Below are positions 15,571-25,152 of a stretch of 34,258 bases of DNA, in pieces (position 1 is the stretch's first letter; each line of letters starts with the position of its first letter). Under the pieces are notes generated by a model, which saw only the letters and a program-made list of their open reading frames with translations, ran no database searches and was not told the DNA's origin. The translations under genes were made by a program, and so were the position numbers. The stretch comes from a virus. The DNA is taken from positions 1-34,258 of the IMG/VR virus record IMGVR_UViG_3300030333_002402; one strand, 5' to 3'.

Positions 15571-16167
15571 TTATTTACTGCTTTCTATTATACCAGATGA
15601 TATAGCAAACATTTCTGCTTTTTTAGTGGTGTGATTAACTAGTTTTATGTCTGCATAATAACCTATTATACCAGATGTGTTTACAACTCTATTTTTAGCA
15701 AACATTATAAAATCACCCGGAGTTGGTTGTGGTATTGGGTTTGCAGGATTAAATATATGTATTTCCGCTGGGGCTGTATTTATAGTGATAATATCACCAT
15801 TAGCAACAGGGCCTGTAGTTGGTAAGCTAAGAGTTGCATTACCACTAGTCCAAGCCGTTATTATTGTACCCGGTGCTATATTTTGACCAGTTATCAACAT
15901 TCCAGGAGTAATTTGGGTTAAGGTATTACTTAATGTTAAGTTATTTTGACCACCACTATGATTAATAGTCATAGTAAAATTTAAAACAAAATTAGAACCC
16001 AAAGGATTTAACACATTAACTACATCACCTATTTTTATCATATTAGGCTGTGAAGCTGTGTTAAAACTATTATTTGGAACCGGATTGGTTGGTACATAAT
16101 AAGCCGTGTCACCTATTTGTAAAGAGGTGTTTAAAGAACTATTAAATGTTATTGATAATGTTGGCAT
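15571..16167 (-). CDS. Beta-rich structural protein (198 aa)
   Basis: This 198-aa beta-rich protein has three parts. The N-terminal strand region contains L-Q-I-G-D-T-A-Y-Y-V-P. A middle segment at about residues 60-130 reads like a small decorative beta module (I-T-P-G-M-L-I-T-G-Q-N-I, A-P-G-T-I-I, A-T-L-S-L-P-T). The C-terminal part contains G-D-F-I-M-F-A-K-N-R and ends A-E-M-F-A-I-S-S-G-I-I-E-S-S-K. The last part looks like the conserved structural core; the middle module looks like an insertion and recurs in the 457-aa protein downstream. There is no signal peptide and no catalytic motif. It sits between the giant tail protein and the Thr/Ser-rich protein, so a small tail or decoration component is the likely role. 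Confidence 0.65.
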   Translation of the reverse strand: MPTLSITFNSSLNTSLQIGDTAYYVPTNPVPNNSFNTASQPNMIKIGDVVNVLNPLGSNFVLNFTMTINHSGGQNNLTLSNTLTQITPGMLITGQNIAPGTIITAWTSGNATLSLPTTGPVANGDIITINTAPAEIHIFNPANPIPQPTPGDFIMFAKNRVVNTSGIIGYYADIKLVNHTTKKAEMFAISSGIIESSK

Positions 16168-16185
16168 GTTTACTTTTTAAATTTA

Positions 16186-19100
16186 TTATAAAGCTCCGTT
16201 TTGTACGTGTCCTCCAAATGGCGGTATAATAAACGCATTATATACTGTGCTATCTTGAATCATGTTTATGTTATTAGGACCTGCTGTTAAAGAAGTACAA
16301 CTACCAAGATTAGTCATGTTACCATTTGGATAATGCATTAAACTACCAGTGCTATTTGGTACAGCTGTAGTATTGTTAGCAGGTACCATATGGTTTCCAC
16401 AAATGTATTGTATTTGAAGATTATAAATAGTATAATCAACATTCATAGCACCACCATTTGGGGCTGTTTGTCCGTCATCATTTTTAAAATCTTCTGAATT
16501 ATTTGTGCTAAGTGTATAATAACAAGTGTCACCCACACAAGTTATGTGCGGACCTGACAAGTCTTCTCCAACATTTAGATATATAAAGTTGTTTCGAGAT
16601 TGACCAGTTGTCCAATTAGTTCTATATGTAGGAGCTCCGATATAATAAAATAAACGAACTCTAGATATAGTACTATGATTTGCTGGGAAACCAGTTCCAC
16701 CGTCAAATATACGTTCATCTTGACCAGTAGCTGGATCATATATTAAATTACTAAACTCTACAACGAAATCATAACCGGTAGGCAGTTGATTAGCTAAACA
16801 ATCAGGATCACCTGTACCTGCACATCCAGAAACACCTGTTATAGGATTATATCCTCCAGTACTACCACTTCCTAATGTGTAAAAAGGATGTGTAGTTGCT
16901 ACGCTTCCGGCAAGTGATGAATATTTTACGTAAATATTAGGACTTACGTCACACGCGGTAACACTAGTAGTCTCTGGACAAGTATATAAACAACAAGAGG
17001 TATCTACACCCGTTAAATCGTATGGTCCAGTTGTAGCGCTTGAAGAACTACCTAGTAGTGGCACTGGAGGTCCTGGTTGATAACCATCATTAGATAAAGG
17101 TGGATTTACAGGTGGTTCACATCCAGTAAAAGCCTCGTTTATACCATCACCTATATAATTACCTATTCCTTGACTACTATTTAAACAACCAGCAGTATAT
17201 TCACACATGCTTAGTGGACCAGCTACAGGATTTATATAACTCTGTGGCTGGGGTGCAAATGGTGTCGCCGTAGTATTAACTGTATTTACAGCGTTTGGAT
17301 CCATACAATGCTGTACCGGTGGTTGACCATGATACATTTCTAGATCTATGGTTGCTGTAGAAGAGTAATATCCAGCTCCTTGATTACACGCTGTGCTTGT
17401 ACATTCCGTTTTGTATTCAAACTGATACCATGTTGTACTATCAAAACTGCTTCCAATAGTACTTCCTGATGGCCAAGCACCAGTCCAACTACTATAAGAA
17501 CCACATCCAGTATTTTGGCCCAAAGTACATTTTCTCCATCGAACTAATACTTCTGTAGATGGATTGTTAGGATTTACGGTAGAAGTATATGTAGAAGGAG
17601 TAAAAGTTAATATTACACTTTGGAAATTACTTGTAACCGTTGAACTTGTAAATGTTACGTTAGTTGGAAGACTACATGTGTAGTCACAACTACCGTCATT
17701 TGTAGTAGCTGTTGGATTATAATTTGTAGCACATATATCTGTACAACCAGAAATATCATAATTACATAAACTAGCATCATGAACCCAGCTACCTATATTT
17801 GTACCACTAAAATGTGGCGTTGTGTTTGCAGAATACTGTTGTCCACCCCATTCATAAGGGTTGTTAGCAGGTGTTGCTGTATCTGTACAAGTATTATATG
17901 TACAACTACCATCATCTATATTTGCATTAGGATCATAATTACCATCCGCGTTTGGATCTGTACAACCATAATAATCAGTGGTAATACCACTTAAACCGCC
18001 ACCAAATATCCAATCAGTATACACAGAACCTGTTTGGCCTGTACCCCAAACTGTTCTAGTACATTCTAATCTTATTGCAAAGTCGTAACTTGTACCAGGT
18101 GTTAAATTTGGTATTTGAGTATTATAAGCATGCGGTACTACTGAGTTAAAGGTATTTGTTGTCGGTACTACCACAGCTTGAGTATCAACAAAAGTTTGAG
18201 TAGTATTATCAAAAGCCCAAGGTGTTGAGGGTACACCTGTTGAAGTACTACCAGATATTCTATAAGCTACTATTGGATTAAAAGAAACAGCAGCGTTGTT
18301 ATTAACAGGTTGATCTGTGTGGTTTGTGAATGATAAGGTAAGTTGAGTTCCTTGACCTTGTTGTGAAAAAGAAACTTGCATGTTATCAAAAGTATCATTA
18401 CCAATATTATCTAAAGGACCACAGTTAACACAACAACTACTACACGCTACGGATGCATTTGGATCAGCATTAGGCGCGCCACCAGGATAATAAGAGTAAC
18501 CCATGGTACCAACAAGACAACCTTCATAAGTACAACATTCATTATTACCAGGACCCGTACCACTTGCATCGCAAGCTAAAGCAAGAGGATCATTGTTATA
18601 GTTAGTCGCGTTTGGATCTGTACAAGCATAAAAAGGATAAGTACAAGAACCATCATCAGTATTAGCGCCTGAATTATAGTTGGTTGCATTTGGATCTGTA
18701 CAACCAAGAACTACAGCTACACAACAATCACCAGGTAACGTTCCAGGACCAGTACAATTAATAGTATTATTATCACAACCCGGATTAACACCGTCACATG
18801 GTGCGTTAGCATTTGAATCATAATTAAAAGCAGTAGGGTCCACGCATCCATATATTGGAAGAATACAAGAACCATCGTCTACAGTTACTTCAGGTACAAC
18901 ACCACTACCTGGTCCACCGTAGTTAATAGCTGTTGGATCACTTAAACAACCCAATACAACCGCAATACACGAACCATCATCAAAATCAGCTGATGGGTTA
19001 AAATTCATAGCTGTTGAATCTGTACAACCTGGTGTATAATAACAACTTCCATCATTTGTAATAGCTTGAGGATCGTAGTTTATAGCGTTTGGATCTGTAC

Positions 19101-22100
19101 AACCAGAAGCTGTTAATACAGTAACAGTAGCAGCGTCTGATATACCTTGAAAAGAAAATTGTGATGGATCTATATCAGATACAATACTTGTTGGGCTACC
19201 TTTTATATAGTTAAACCATTTGCATTCTTTATCTATAAATTCATTAACAGTACCATGTTCGCAATTGGTTTTTATTTTTTCAACATACCAACCTTTTTTC
19301 TGCGATAAATTATAATATTGATTATCTGTATATGTAACACCATTAACGGTACCACTAACAAAAGGATCTATTCTAGCTTGACTACCTTCGTAATTTAACG
19401 TTTGAAAGTTTTTAACTATTTCAGGATTAGCGTTTAATAAAACATTTATTGTAGAAGGAGTAAACACTCCATAAAAAGTATTTCTTTCCGTATTATTTTC
19501 AACATGATGTTGATATAATAATCCTGATTTTATAGTATAGTATTCACCACTTAAACTTAAGGCACTTTCTGGTATAAACGATTTAAAACTAGTCCAACCT
19601 TTTACTTTTTCACTAAATGATATAGTATGATGTTTTTCCCCATCAACCCACATAGTTAAATTATAACTACCTCTTTTTATATCATAACTACCATATAGTG
19701 TTGTTCTTACTTTTAATTCATCATTAAAATAATCACTCATACCATAATCAGATATAGGTGTTATACCATCTCTTGATAATCTAATAACCTTACCTCTTTG
19801 TCGATCTGTAAAATAAGCTCTATAAGCTTCAGAAGCAAAAGATTCTGGATCTTTTGATATACCATATTCACCACTAAAAGGAATGCTTTGTCCTAAAACT
19901 CTATTTGTAGCAAGTAATTGAGGGTTTTCATCAGCGTTAAATACAGCGTCTTTATTAGATAATACTTTTATAATTTTATCCTCACATAATGTTACTAAGT
20001 CAGTATCTCTAGCATGTAATTTTTGTACGCTACCATATGATGGATTTAAGTCTTTAGTTATACCTTCTGCAGCTATAAATTGATTTAAATTATTTATGCC
20101 TGTTTTAGCGTTGTATAAACCAGAAAATATTAAACTACTTTTTAAATGTTGTTCTTTGTACTGGTCTTCTCCAGGTCTAGAAACTTTAACACCGTTGCTT
20201 AATTGTAAAGCATTGAAATCATCTCTTATTCTATCAGATTCAACACCGTTTCCAAAAGAAATACAATTATACCAAGATAATCCTATTGTACTATTCCATA
20301 TTGTTGGTAAAAAGTACCAATAGTGACCTGCTAATGCGCTGTTTCTGTTCCAATCTTCCTGTGTTCTATTAAAATCTAATTCTAAATCTATAGAAACACC
20401 ATTTGGTAAATCTATGGTAAGAATACTACCGTTTCCTACTGCTTGAGCTATAATAGGGTTAGCTCCACCTGGATCACCCCAATGCCAACATCCAGTAACG
20501 TGGTTTGGATCATTAAATATTGGCACGGAGTTATCACATTGACCACCACCTAAAGTACCTCGTGTAAGATTTATTAAAGTATTGTCAGTAACTAAAATAC
20601 GTATATGGCTTTCTGGCACGGGTTGTCCACCAATATTCTCAAATCTAGTTCTAAACTCACTATATACTACTTCTATATTTGGACCCACTACAGGCAACAT
20701 ACCGTTAGGGGCAGACGTAGACATTGTGCTAAAATTTGTTGGATTTAATTGAGAGTTAGGTATTAACTCTTGTACCTCACGATCAGACGCTAATACACCT
20801 TTAAATTTTCTAGTAGCTTCATAGTAAAGATCTAAACCTTCTTTTTGTTTAGGTTCTGTTTCCCATATAGTTGGGTTATCACTCATTTCTAAATCAAAAC
20901 TTTCTGAATCTACATAATCACTTATAAATTCTATAGGAAAATCAACACCAGTACCTCGTATTGGTGGACCTATATTGTTACCACTATTAATATTTTGACT
21001 TTGAAGATAAGTAATAAAGTCATCTCCATTTGGATCAACAGGTTCTATCTCAAGAATAAAAGTTATTCTTCTATTATGCGCTTTACCAAATCTAATTTTA
21101 TTTTGCTGTGTTCCAAATGTTCTTTGAAAGTTAGCCATAAATCCTGTGGCATCTTGATGTTTAAATACTACAGGATCTGTAGAACTTGTGTTTATAGAAT
21201 TATTATCTTGCGCGTTTGTTTCTTTTAAAGAAGTGTGGTTATACCTTCTTTGCATGCTCCAATCAACTATTTTAAAATGTGTATTATCACCGTTTATAAT
21301 AAATTTTTGATCTTGCTTTTTAAAACCACTTATCATTTTTTGAAAATTATCTAAATTTTCAGCTTCTTCCCAAGCCTGGACAGTATTTAAATCAGAAAAA
21401 CCTAAATTTTCACCTAGTACAGTAAAAGATAATTCCATATATATTTTACCAGCATCTTCAAATATACCTCTACCGTAATTTTCTGGATAAGGTGATGCAA
21501 AAGTAGTAGGATATTCGTCAAAACTAATCGCAAGAGCTGGGTTTGGATCATTGTTAGGTTGTATACCAGCATAATACACGTTATCAATAAACCAAAGACC
21601 TTGATCATAATGACCTATTACACCTTTGTTTGCAGCTGTATATCTCCAATCATTCATATGTTGACTAGACCCACTAGTATTAAGAACATAATGATCTACA
21701 ATAAATCTACTACCACCAGTACCACTAGCCCAAGCTGGAGCGTTTAAAGCAACACCAGAGTTGTTACCTATTCTAATAGAACCTGCGGGATCACCACCAT
21801 CAACAGGAGCGTCTGCATCTGCGGCCCAGTAAAGTGCTGTTTGAGAGTCTATTATATAGTTTGTAGTTAAAGGTTGTATTAATGTTGTTATATAAGTGTC
21901 TATTAAACTGTCTCTTATTATTTTAACAAAAAATCTTCCATCAAACTCCGGTTTATTATCTACTTTTTTAACATAAATATTTATACCTATTGTAGAAACG
22001 TTAACGCCAGCTGTTGTTGATTCTAACCACGAACCATCTTCAGATGTTATAGGTTTTTTCAATGTGAAAAAATAAACACCTATATTACCTGTTGCGGTAG

Positions 22101-25100
22101 CGGATGTATCAGTTTCAACTGTAAAATTAGCTACTTCATATTTTTCAGATTGTTTACCTGTTGTTGGCTCGAAAAAACTAACTAAATACGGTTCTGAACC
22201 ATCTAACGCAGAGCCTGTTTCTGTATCCCAAACGGTTTTGTCTATATTAAATGATATTATGCTTTGTTGTAGTATATTTGAACCTGTAATAGCAGGTAAT
22301 AAAGAAGCGATATCAGCACCATTGTTAGCGGGTGGAGTTGATATGTCTGCACCAGCTACTTCGCCTAAACTATTATATGATGTTTTTATAAAATCTGGGG
22401 CTTCGTTTTCTATTGCTACAACCTTATATTTACTAACGTCTGGCACAGCTACATTAGTATCTGCTGGTTTTTTAAGTATTAAATAAGTTTCTTCGTCTAT
22501 CTTATTTCTTTCAGCGGAAGGAAAAGACATCCATATACCATCATCTTCAGCTTTGTAAACTCTATCCATTGCTAGATTATAATATTCACTAGTTGTTTCT
22601 TTTACAAATATTTTAAAATGAGTAGCCCAACTAGGATGTGGATTTTCTACTTTAGCAGCTATTTGATTAGCTTTATCAGATCTTTCCTTAAAAACTTCAA
22701 AAACACTACCTTGACTTGATAAAACAGACGACTCTCTACCAAATTCATCAGAGTAAACAACCCCCAATTGATATTCTCTTTCTGATTTAACAGATTTACT
22801 ACCAAAACCAATTTCAGTTGGTATATTTCTTGTTCTTACACTACCAACTATTAACGGTGTTATTTTATTTTCTGTAGAATCTAAAAGATTATAATCTTGA
22901 ACATAATTACCATAAACAATTCTATTACCAACAACATCTTGTGCTAAAGCTTTTCTAGGCACATTATCAAATGGTCTTAATAATTGATTAGATGGTAAAG
23001 CTGTAAATATACTTTCTGATTCTATAGTATAAGAACCCTGAGCAAAAACACCAGGAGAATTCCAAGCGTTAGCAGTATTAGGAATATATACTACGTCATC
23101 TGGTTTTACATTGTCGACTAGATATATATTAGAAGAGTCTTCATCTTTATAAACAATATCAACTTGAACAACGTCTTCAGGCGTTTCACTATTTATTAAG
23201 TCTTTAACGTGTATTCTTTTAAGGTTGTTTACCATTGCTTTATTAGCAGCGTCTTTAGCATCATATTCAAAAGAACCTGGAGAAAAAACAGCGTCTGTAA
23301 AAGGTCCAAAAGAAGAATACTCACCATCTTCGTATCTATATCTTAAAGCTAGTCTTGGAAGTTTACGTTCAAAAAGATTAGACTCTCTATCTTCCATCCT
23401 AACATCGTACCATTGCCAACCTAAAGGCGTGTCTTGTGATATAGTTAAAATCTCAACTCTAAACATTCTTTGGTGTACATAATGATAAGGATTATCATTA
23501 CGTGATATTGTACCAGTAGGCACACCGCTACTATCTACTGAAAAAGGTGGTGACCACATTGCATAAGGAACATTTAAAGGTTGTAATCCCCACCAGTTAT
23601 TTGCTGGACTTGTTATTTCTTCAGTAATAACACATCTAACATAATCTGCTTCGTCTTCTCTATGTCTAAAAATAACTACATCGCCTATAGCATTAGCACC
23701 ATTTTTCCATGGTATATTACCAAAAGCACCAGCCGTAGGTCCCACTGTAATTAATTGACCAGGGTTGTTTGGATCTTCTTTTTGATATTGAGTTGTATTG
23801 GGTTCGTCTAAATCAGATGGTTGGAATGTTAGTATTATATTTCTACCAGGTAAAGGTAAGGTACCATGCCCATCCCAAGTCCAATCCCAAAATACGTTAC
23901 CATTAGGTATTACAGTATCTCTACTTCCACTACTAGACCCAAAGCCAGCTGTAGGTAATCCTGTAACCGCATCAACAACGTGACGTTGAGCGTGAGTCAT
24001 TATAGTACTATTAGTAAACGCAGCGGTCGTAGCTTCAAGTTCTATTGTTGGTGGTTGTGTTGGAGATTTTTTAATTACAGTTGCATTTTCTAATTTTACA
24101 GGTATGTTTTTGTCTACATCATTTACAACTAAACTTGTGTGTAATAAACCATTAGGATCTGTACCTTGTTTACTACGTGTTATATTTATTTTTTTAGGTT
24201 CTGACAAGTTGTCCGTCCAAAATAACATGTCATCTACTATATTTAAACCTGTTATAAGTTGTTCTTTACGAAAGTTTAATATTCTATCATTTTCTATTTC
24301 GCAAAACCAATATTTTCCATTATTAACATTATTTGTTATTTGTACTCTTTCAACAGGATTAAGCGGTACCTCTATTTTTATTACATCTTTAATAATACCA
24401 GCATAAGCACCACCACCATTTGGTAAAGTACCTAAATCTACTTGTGGTAAAACTTCTTTTACAAAATGCTCAACTTTTCTTAAATATGAAATATTAGTTG
24501 GTACACCTGTTTCGTAGTAATAAAAATTAAGTTTTGCACCTACTTGTATACCGTTTATAGTAGGAACTAAACCATTAGAAGTGTTTAAATTATCTGGTAA
24601 AATTAAATAATCACCTCTCATGTTACCACTTGGAAAACGTATAAAACTTGGTTTAAACCACTTAGTGTGTACATCAACAAAAATAGGATTTGTAACACTA
24701 TCTTTATATTCAAATATTGTATCTCTAAATTCCACACCTTCTCCCGTGGTATATGTAGTACCTAGTTGAAGAGGTGTATGACCACCTAAACCATTAGTAC
24801 CATATAAACCTACCCAATAGCTTTCCCATGGACTAAATGTAGATGTGTTGTCACCACCACTATCTTGTGTAGCTGGTTCTAATAAATTTGTTTTAGGAGG
24901 ACCGGCGTTAAGCCAGTATAAAGAATCTGATTTTTCATCAGGAATACTTCCAACACAGAAGTTCGATGGATCAGCAACGCTAGGTATTTGAGTGTTACCA
25001 AGTAGGTTTTGTACAGCCCCAACATCAGAACCATCTGAGGTCGAAACCTGTACATTCATAGCATCTCTATATTCACCGCTTGGAACAAGTCTCTCATCGA

Positions 25101-25149
25101 GATCTTTGTTCATTTTACCACCGGTAAAAGTGTTTTTAATCTCTGGCAT
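16186..25149 (-). CDS. Giant tail protein (2,987 aa), stabilisation/muzzle-type with Cys-rich modular C-terminus
   Basis: The N-terminus (K-N-T-F-T-G-G-K-M-N-K-D-L-D-E-R-L, then G-E-Y-R-D-A-M-N-V-Q-V) is the conserved start that I associate with large tail 'stabilisation' or muzzle proteins of Bacteroidota and marine podoviruses. About 2,000 residues of beta-propeller-like strands follow, with repeated blade-like phrases such as D-D-M-L-F-W-T-D-N and A-Y-F-T-D-R-Q-R-G-K-V-I-R-L-S. From residue 2016 on the character changes: eight clear GCxDPxAxNY...DDGSC-type repeats, degenerate copies, and two fibronectin-III-like segments (about 2250-2385 and 2490-2605, with L-T-P-G-T-S-Y-D-F-A). A Cys- and Gly/Asn/Thr-rich end follows. 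Cysteine is rare before residue 2016 and abundant after it, suggesting a disulfide-stabilised external domain. It is encoded three bases after the ring-type protein. The N-terminal part should build the tail; the C-terminal third is a likely receptor-contact region (inference). Confidence 0.8.
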   Translation of the reverse strand: MPEIKNTFTGGKMNKDLDERLVPSGEYRDAMNVQVSTSDGSDVGAVQNLLGNTQIPSVADPSNFCVGSIPDEKSDSLYWLNAGPPKTNLLEPATQDSGGDNTSTFSPWESYWVGLYGTNGLGGHTPLQLGTTYTTGEGVEFRDTIFEYKDSVTNPIFVDVHTKWFKPSFIRFPSGNMRGDYLILPDNLNTSNGLVPTINGIQVGAKLNFYYYETGVPTNISYLRKVEHFVKEVLPQVDLGTLPNGGGAYAGIIKDVIKIEVPLNPVERVQITNNVNNGKYWFCEIENDRILNFRKEQLITGLNIVDDMLFWTDNLSEPKKINITRSKQGTDPNGLLHTSLVVNDVDKNIPVKLENATVIKKSPTQPPTIELEATTAAFTNSTIMTHAQRHVVDAVTGLPTAGFGSSSGSRDTVIPNGNVFWDWTWDGHGTLPLPGRNIILTFQPSDLDEPNTTQYQKEDPNNPGQLITVGPTAGAFGNIPWKNGANAIGDVVIFRHREDEADYVRCVITEEITSPANNWWGLQPLNVPYAMWSPPFSVDSSGVPTGTISRNDNPYHYVHQRMFRVEILTISQDTPLGWQWYDVRMEDRESNLFERKLPRLALRYRYEDGEYSSFGPFTDAVFSPGSFEYDAKDAANKAMVNNLKRIHVKDLINSETPEDVVQVDIVYKDEDSSNIYLVDNVKPDDVVYIPNTANAWNSPGVFAQGSYTIESESIFTALPSNQLLRPFDNVPRKALAQDVVGNRIVYGNYVQDYNLLDSTENKITPLIVGSVRTRNIPTEIGFGSKSVKSEREYQLGVVYSDEFGRESSVLSSQGSVFEVFKERSDKANQIAAKVENPHPSWATHFKIFVKETTSEYYNLAMDRVYKAEDDGIWMSFPSAERNKIDEETYLILKKPADTNVAVPDVSKYKVVAIENEAPDFIKTSYNSLGEVAGADISTPPANNGADIASLLPAITGSNILQQSIISFNIDKTVWDTETGSALDGSEPYLVSFFEPTTGKQSEKYEVANFTVETDTSATATGNIGVYFFTLKKPITSEDGSWLESTTAGVNVSTIGINIYVKKVDNKPEFDGRFFVKIIRDSLIDTYITTLIQPLTTNYIIDSQTALYWAADADAPVDGGDPAGSIRIGNNSGVALNAPAWASGTGGSRFIVDHYVLNTSGSSQHMNDWRYTAANKGVIGHYDQGLWFIDNVYYAGIQPNNDPNPALAISFDEYPTTFASPYPENYGRGIFEDAGKIYMELSFTVLGENLGFSDLNTVQAWEEAENLDNFQKMISGFKKQDQKFIINGDNTHFKIVDWSMQRRYNHTSLKETNAQDNNSINTSSTDPVVFKHQDATGFMANFQRTFGTQQNKIRFGKAHNRRITFILEIEPVDPNGDDFITYLQSQNINSGNNIGPPIRGTGVDFPIEFISDYVDSESFDLEMSDNPTIWETEPKQKEGLDLYYEATRKFKGVLASDREVQELIPNSQLNPTNFSTMSTSAPNGMLPVVGPNIEVVYSEFRTRFENIGGQPVPESHIRILVTDNTLINLTRGTLGGGQCDNSVPIFNDPNHVTGCWHWGDPGGANPIIAQAVGNGSILTIDLPNGVSIDLELDFNRTQEDWNRNSALAGHYWYFLPTIWNSTIGLSWYNCISFGNGVESDRIRDDFNALQLSNGVKVSRPGEDQYKEQHLKSSLIFSGLYNAKTGINNLNQFIAAEGITKDLNPSYGSVQKLHARDTDLVTLCEDKIIKVLSNKDAVFNADENPQLLATNRVLGQSIPFSGEYGISKDPESFASEAYRAYFTDRQRGKVIRLSRDGITPISDYGMSDYFNDELKVRTTLYGSYDIKRGSYNLTMWVDGEKHHTISFSEKVKGWTSFKSFIPESALSLSGEYYTIKSGLLYQHHVENNTERNTFYGVFTPSTINVLLNANPEIVKNFQTLNYEGSQARIDPFVSGTVNGVTYTDNQYYNLSQKKGWYVEKIKTNCEHGTVNEFIDKECKWFNYIKGSPTSIVSDIDPSQFSFQGISDAATVTVLTASGCTDPNAINYDPQAITNDGSCYYTPGCTDSTAMNFNPSADFDDGSCIAVVLGCLSDPTAINYGGPGSGVVPEVTVDDGSCILPIYGCVDPTAFNYDSNANAPCDGVNPGCDNNTINCTGPGTLPGDCCVAVVLGCTDPNATNYNSGANTDDGSCTYPFYACTDPNATNYNNDPLALACDASGTGPGNNECCTYEGCLVGTMGYSYYPGGAPNADPNASVACSSCCVNCGPLDNIGNDTFDNMQVSFSQQGQGTQLTLSFTNHTDQPVNNNAAVSFNPIVAYRISGSTSTGVPSTPWAFDNTTQTFVDTQAVVVPTTNTFNSVVPHAYNTQIPNLTPGTSYDFAIRLECTRTVWGTGQTGSVYTDWIFGGGLSGITTDYYGCTDPNADGNYDPNANIDDGSCTYNTCTDTATPANNPYEWGGQQYSANTTPHFSGTNIGSWVHDASLCNYDISGCTDICATNYNPTATTNDGSCDYTCSLPTNVTFTSSTVTSNFQSVILTFTPSTYTSTVNPNNPSTEVLVRWRKCTLGQNTGCGSYSSWTGAWPSGSTIGSSFDSTTWYQFEYKTECTSTACNQGAGYYSSTATIDLEMYHGQPPVQHCMDPNAVNTVNTTATPFAPQPQSYINPVAGPLSMCEYTAGCLNSSQGIGNYIGDGINEAFTGCEPPVNPPLSNDGYQPGPPVPLLGSSSSATTGPYDLTGVDTSCCLYTCPETTSVTACDVSPNIYVKYSSLAGSVATTHPFYTLGSGSTGGYNPITGVSGCAGTGDPDCLANQLPTGYDFVVEFSNLIYDPATGQDERIFDGGTGFPANHSTISRVRLFYYIGAPTYRTNWTTGQSRNNFIYLNVGEDLSGPHITCVGDTCYYTLSTNNSEDFKNDDGQTAPNGGAMNVDYTIYNLQIQYICGNHMVPANNTTAVPNSTGSLMHYPNGNMTNLGSCTSLTAGPNNINMIQDSTVYNAFIIPPFGGHVQNGAL
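17674..19104 (-). repeat. Cysteine repeats of the GCTDPNATNY...DDGSC type in the giant tail protein
   Basis: Units start at residues 2016, 2041, 2067, 2101, 2149, 2175, 2395 and 2468 of the tail protein. The consensus is G-C-T-D-P-x-A-x-N-Y, seven to fifteen residues, then D-D-G-S-C. The DNA of several units is nearly identical at the start (plus strand gtttggatctgtacaa at about 19087, 18690, 18610 and 17950), so homologous recombination between units is possible. A gap between residues 2195 and 2395 holds a degenerate Cys-rich piece and a fibronectin-III-like segment. Such repeats are known from surface proteins of Bacteroidota. Confidence 0.85.
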
Positions 25150-25152
25150 TTA

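Noticed and set aside
17674-19104. Repeated plus-strand sequence resembling a repeat array (possible CRISPR)
   Set aside because: Repeat spacing is irregular and in frame with the protein, and the 'spacers' are coding; it is a protein repeat.
21414-21608. 64-aa minus-strand ORF in another frame inside the giant tail gene
   Set aside because: It is an out-of-frame shadow; the surrounding frame encodes a continuous, well-patterned tail protein.
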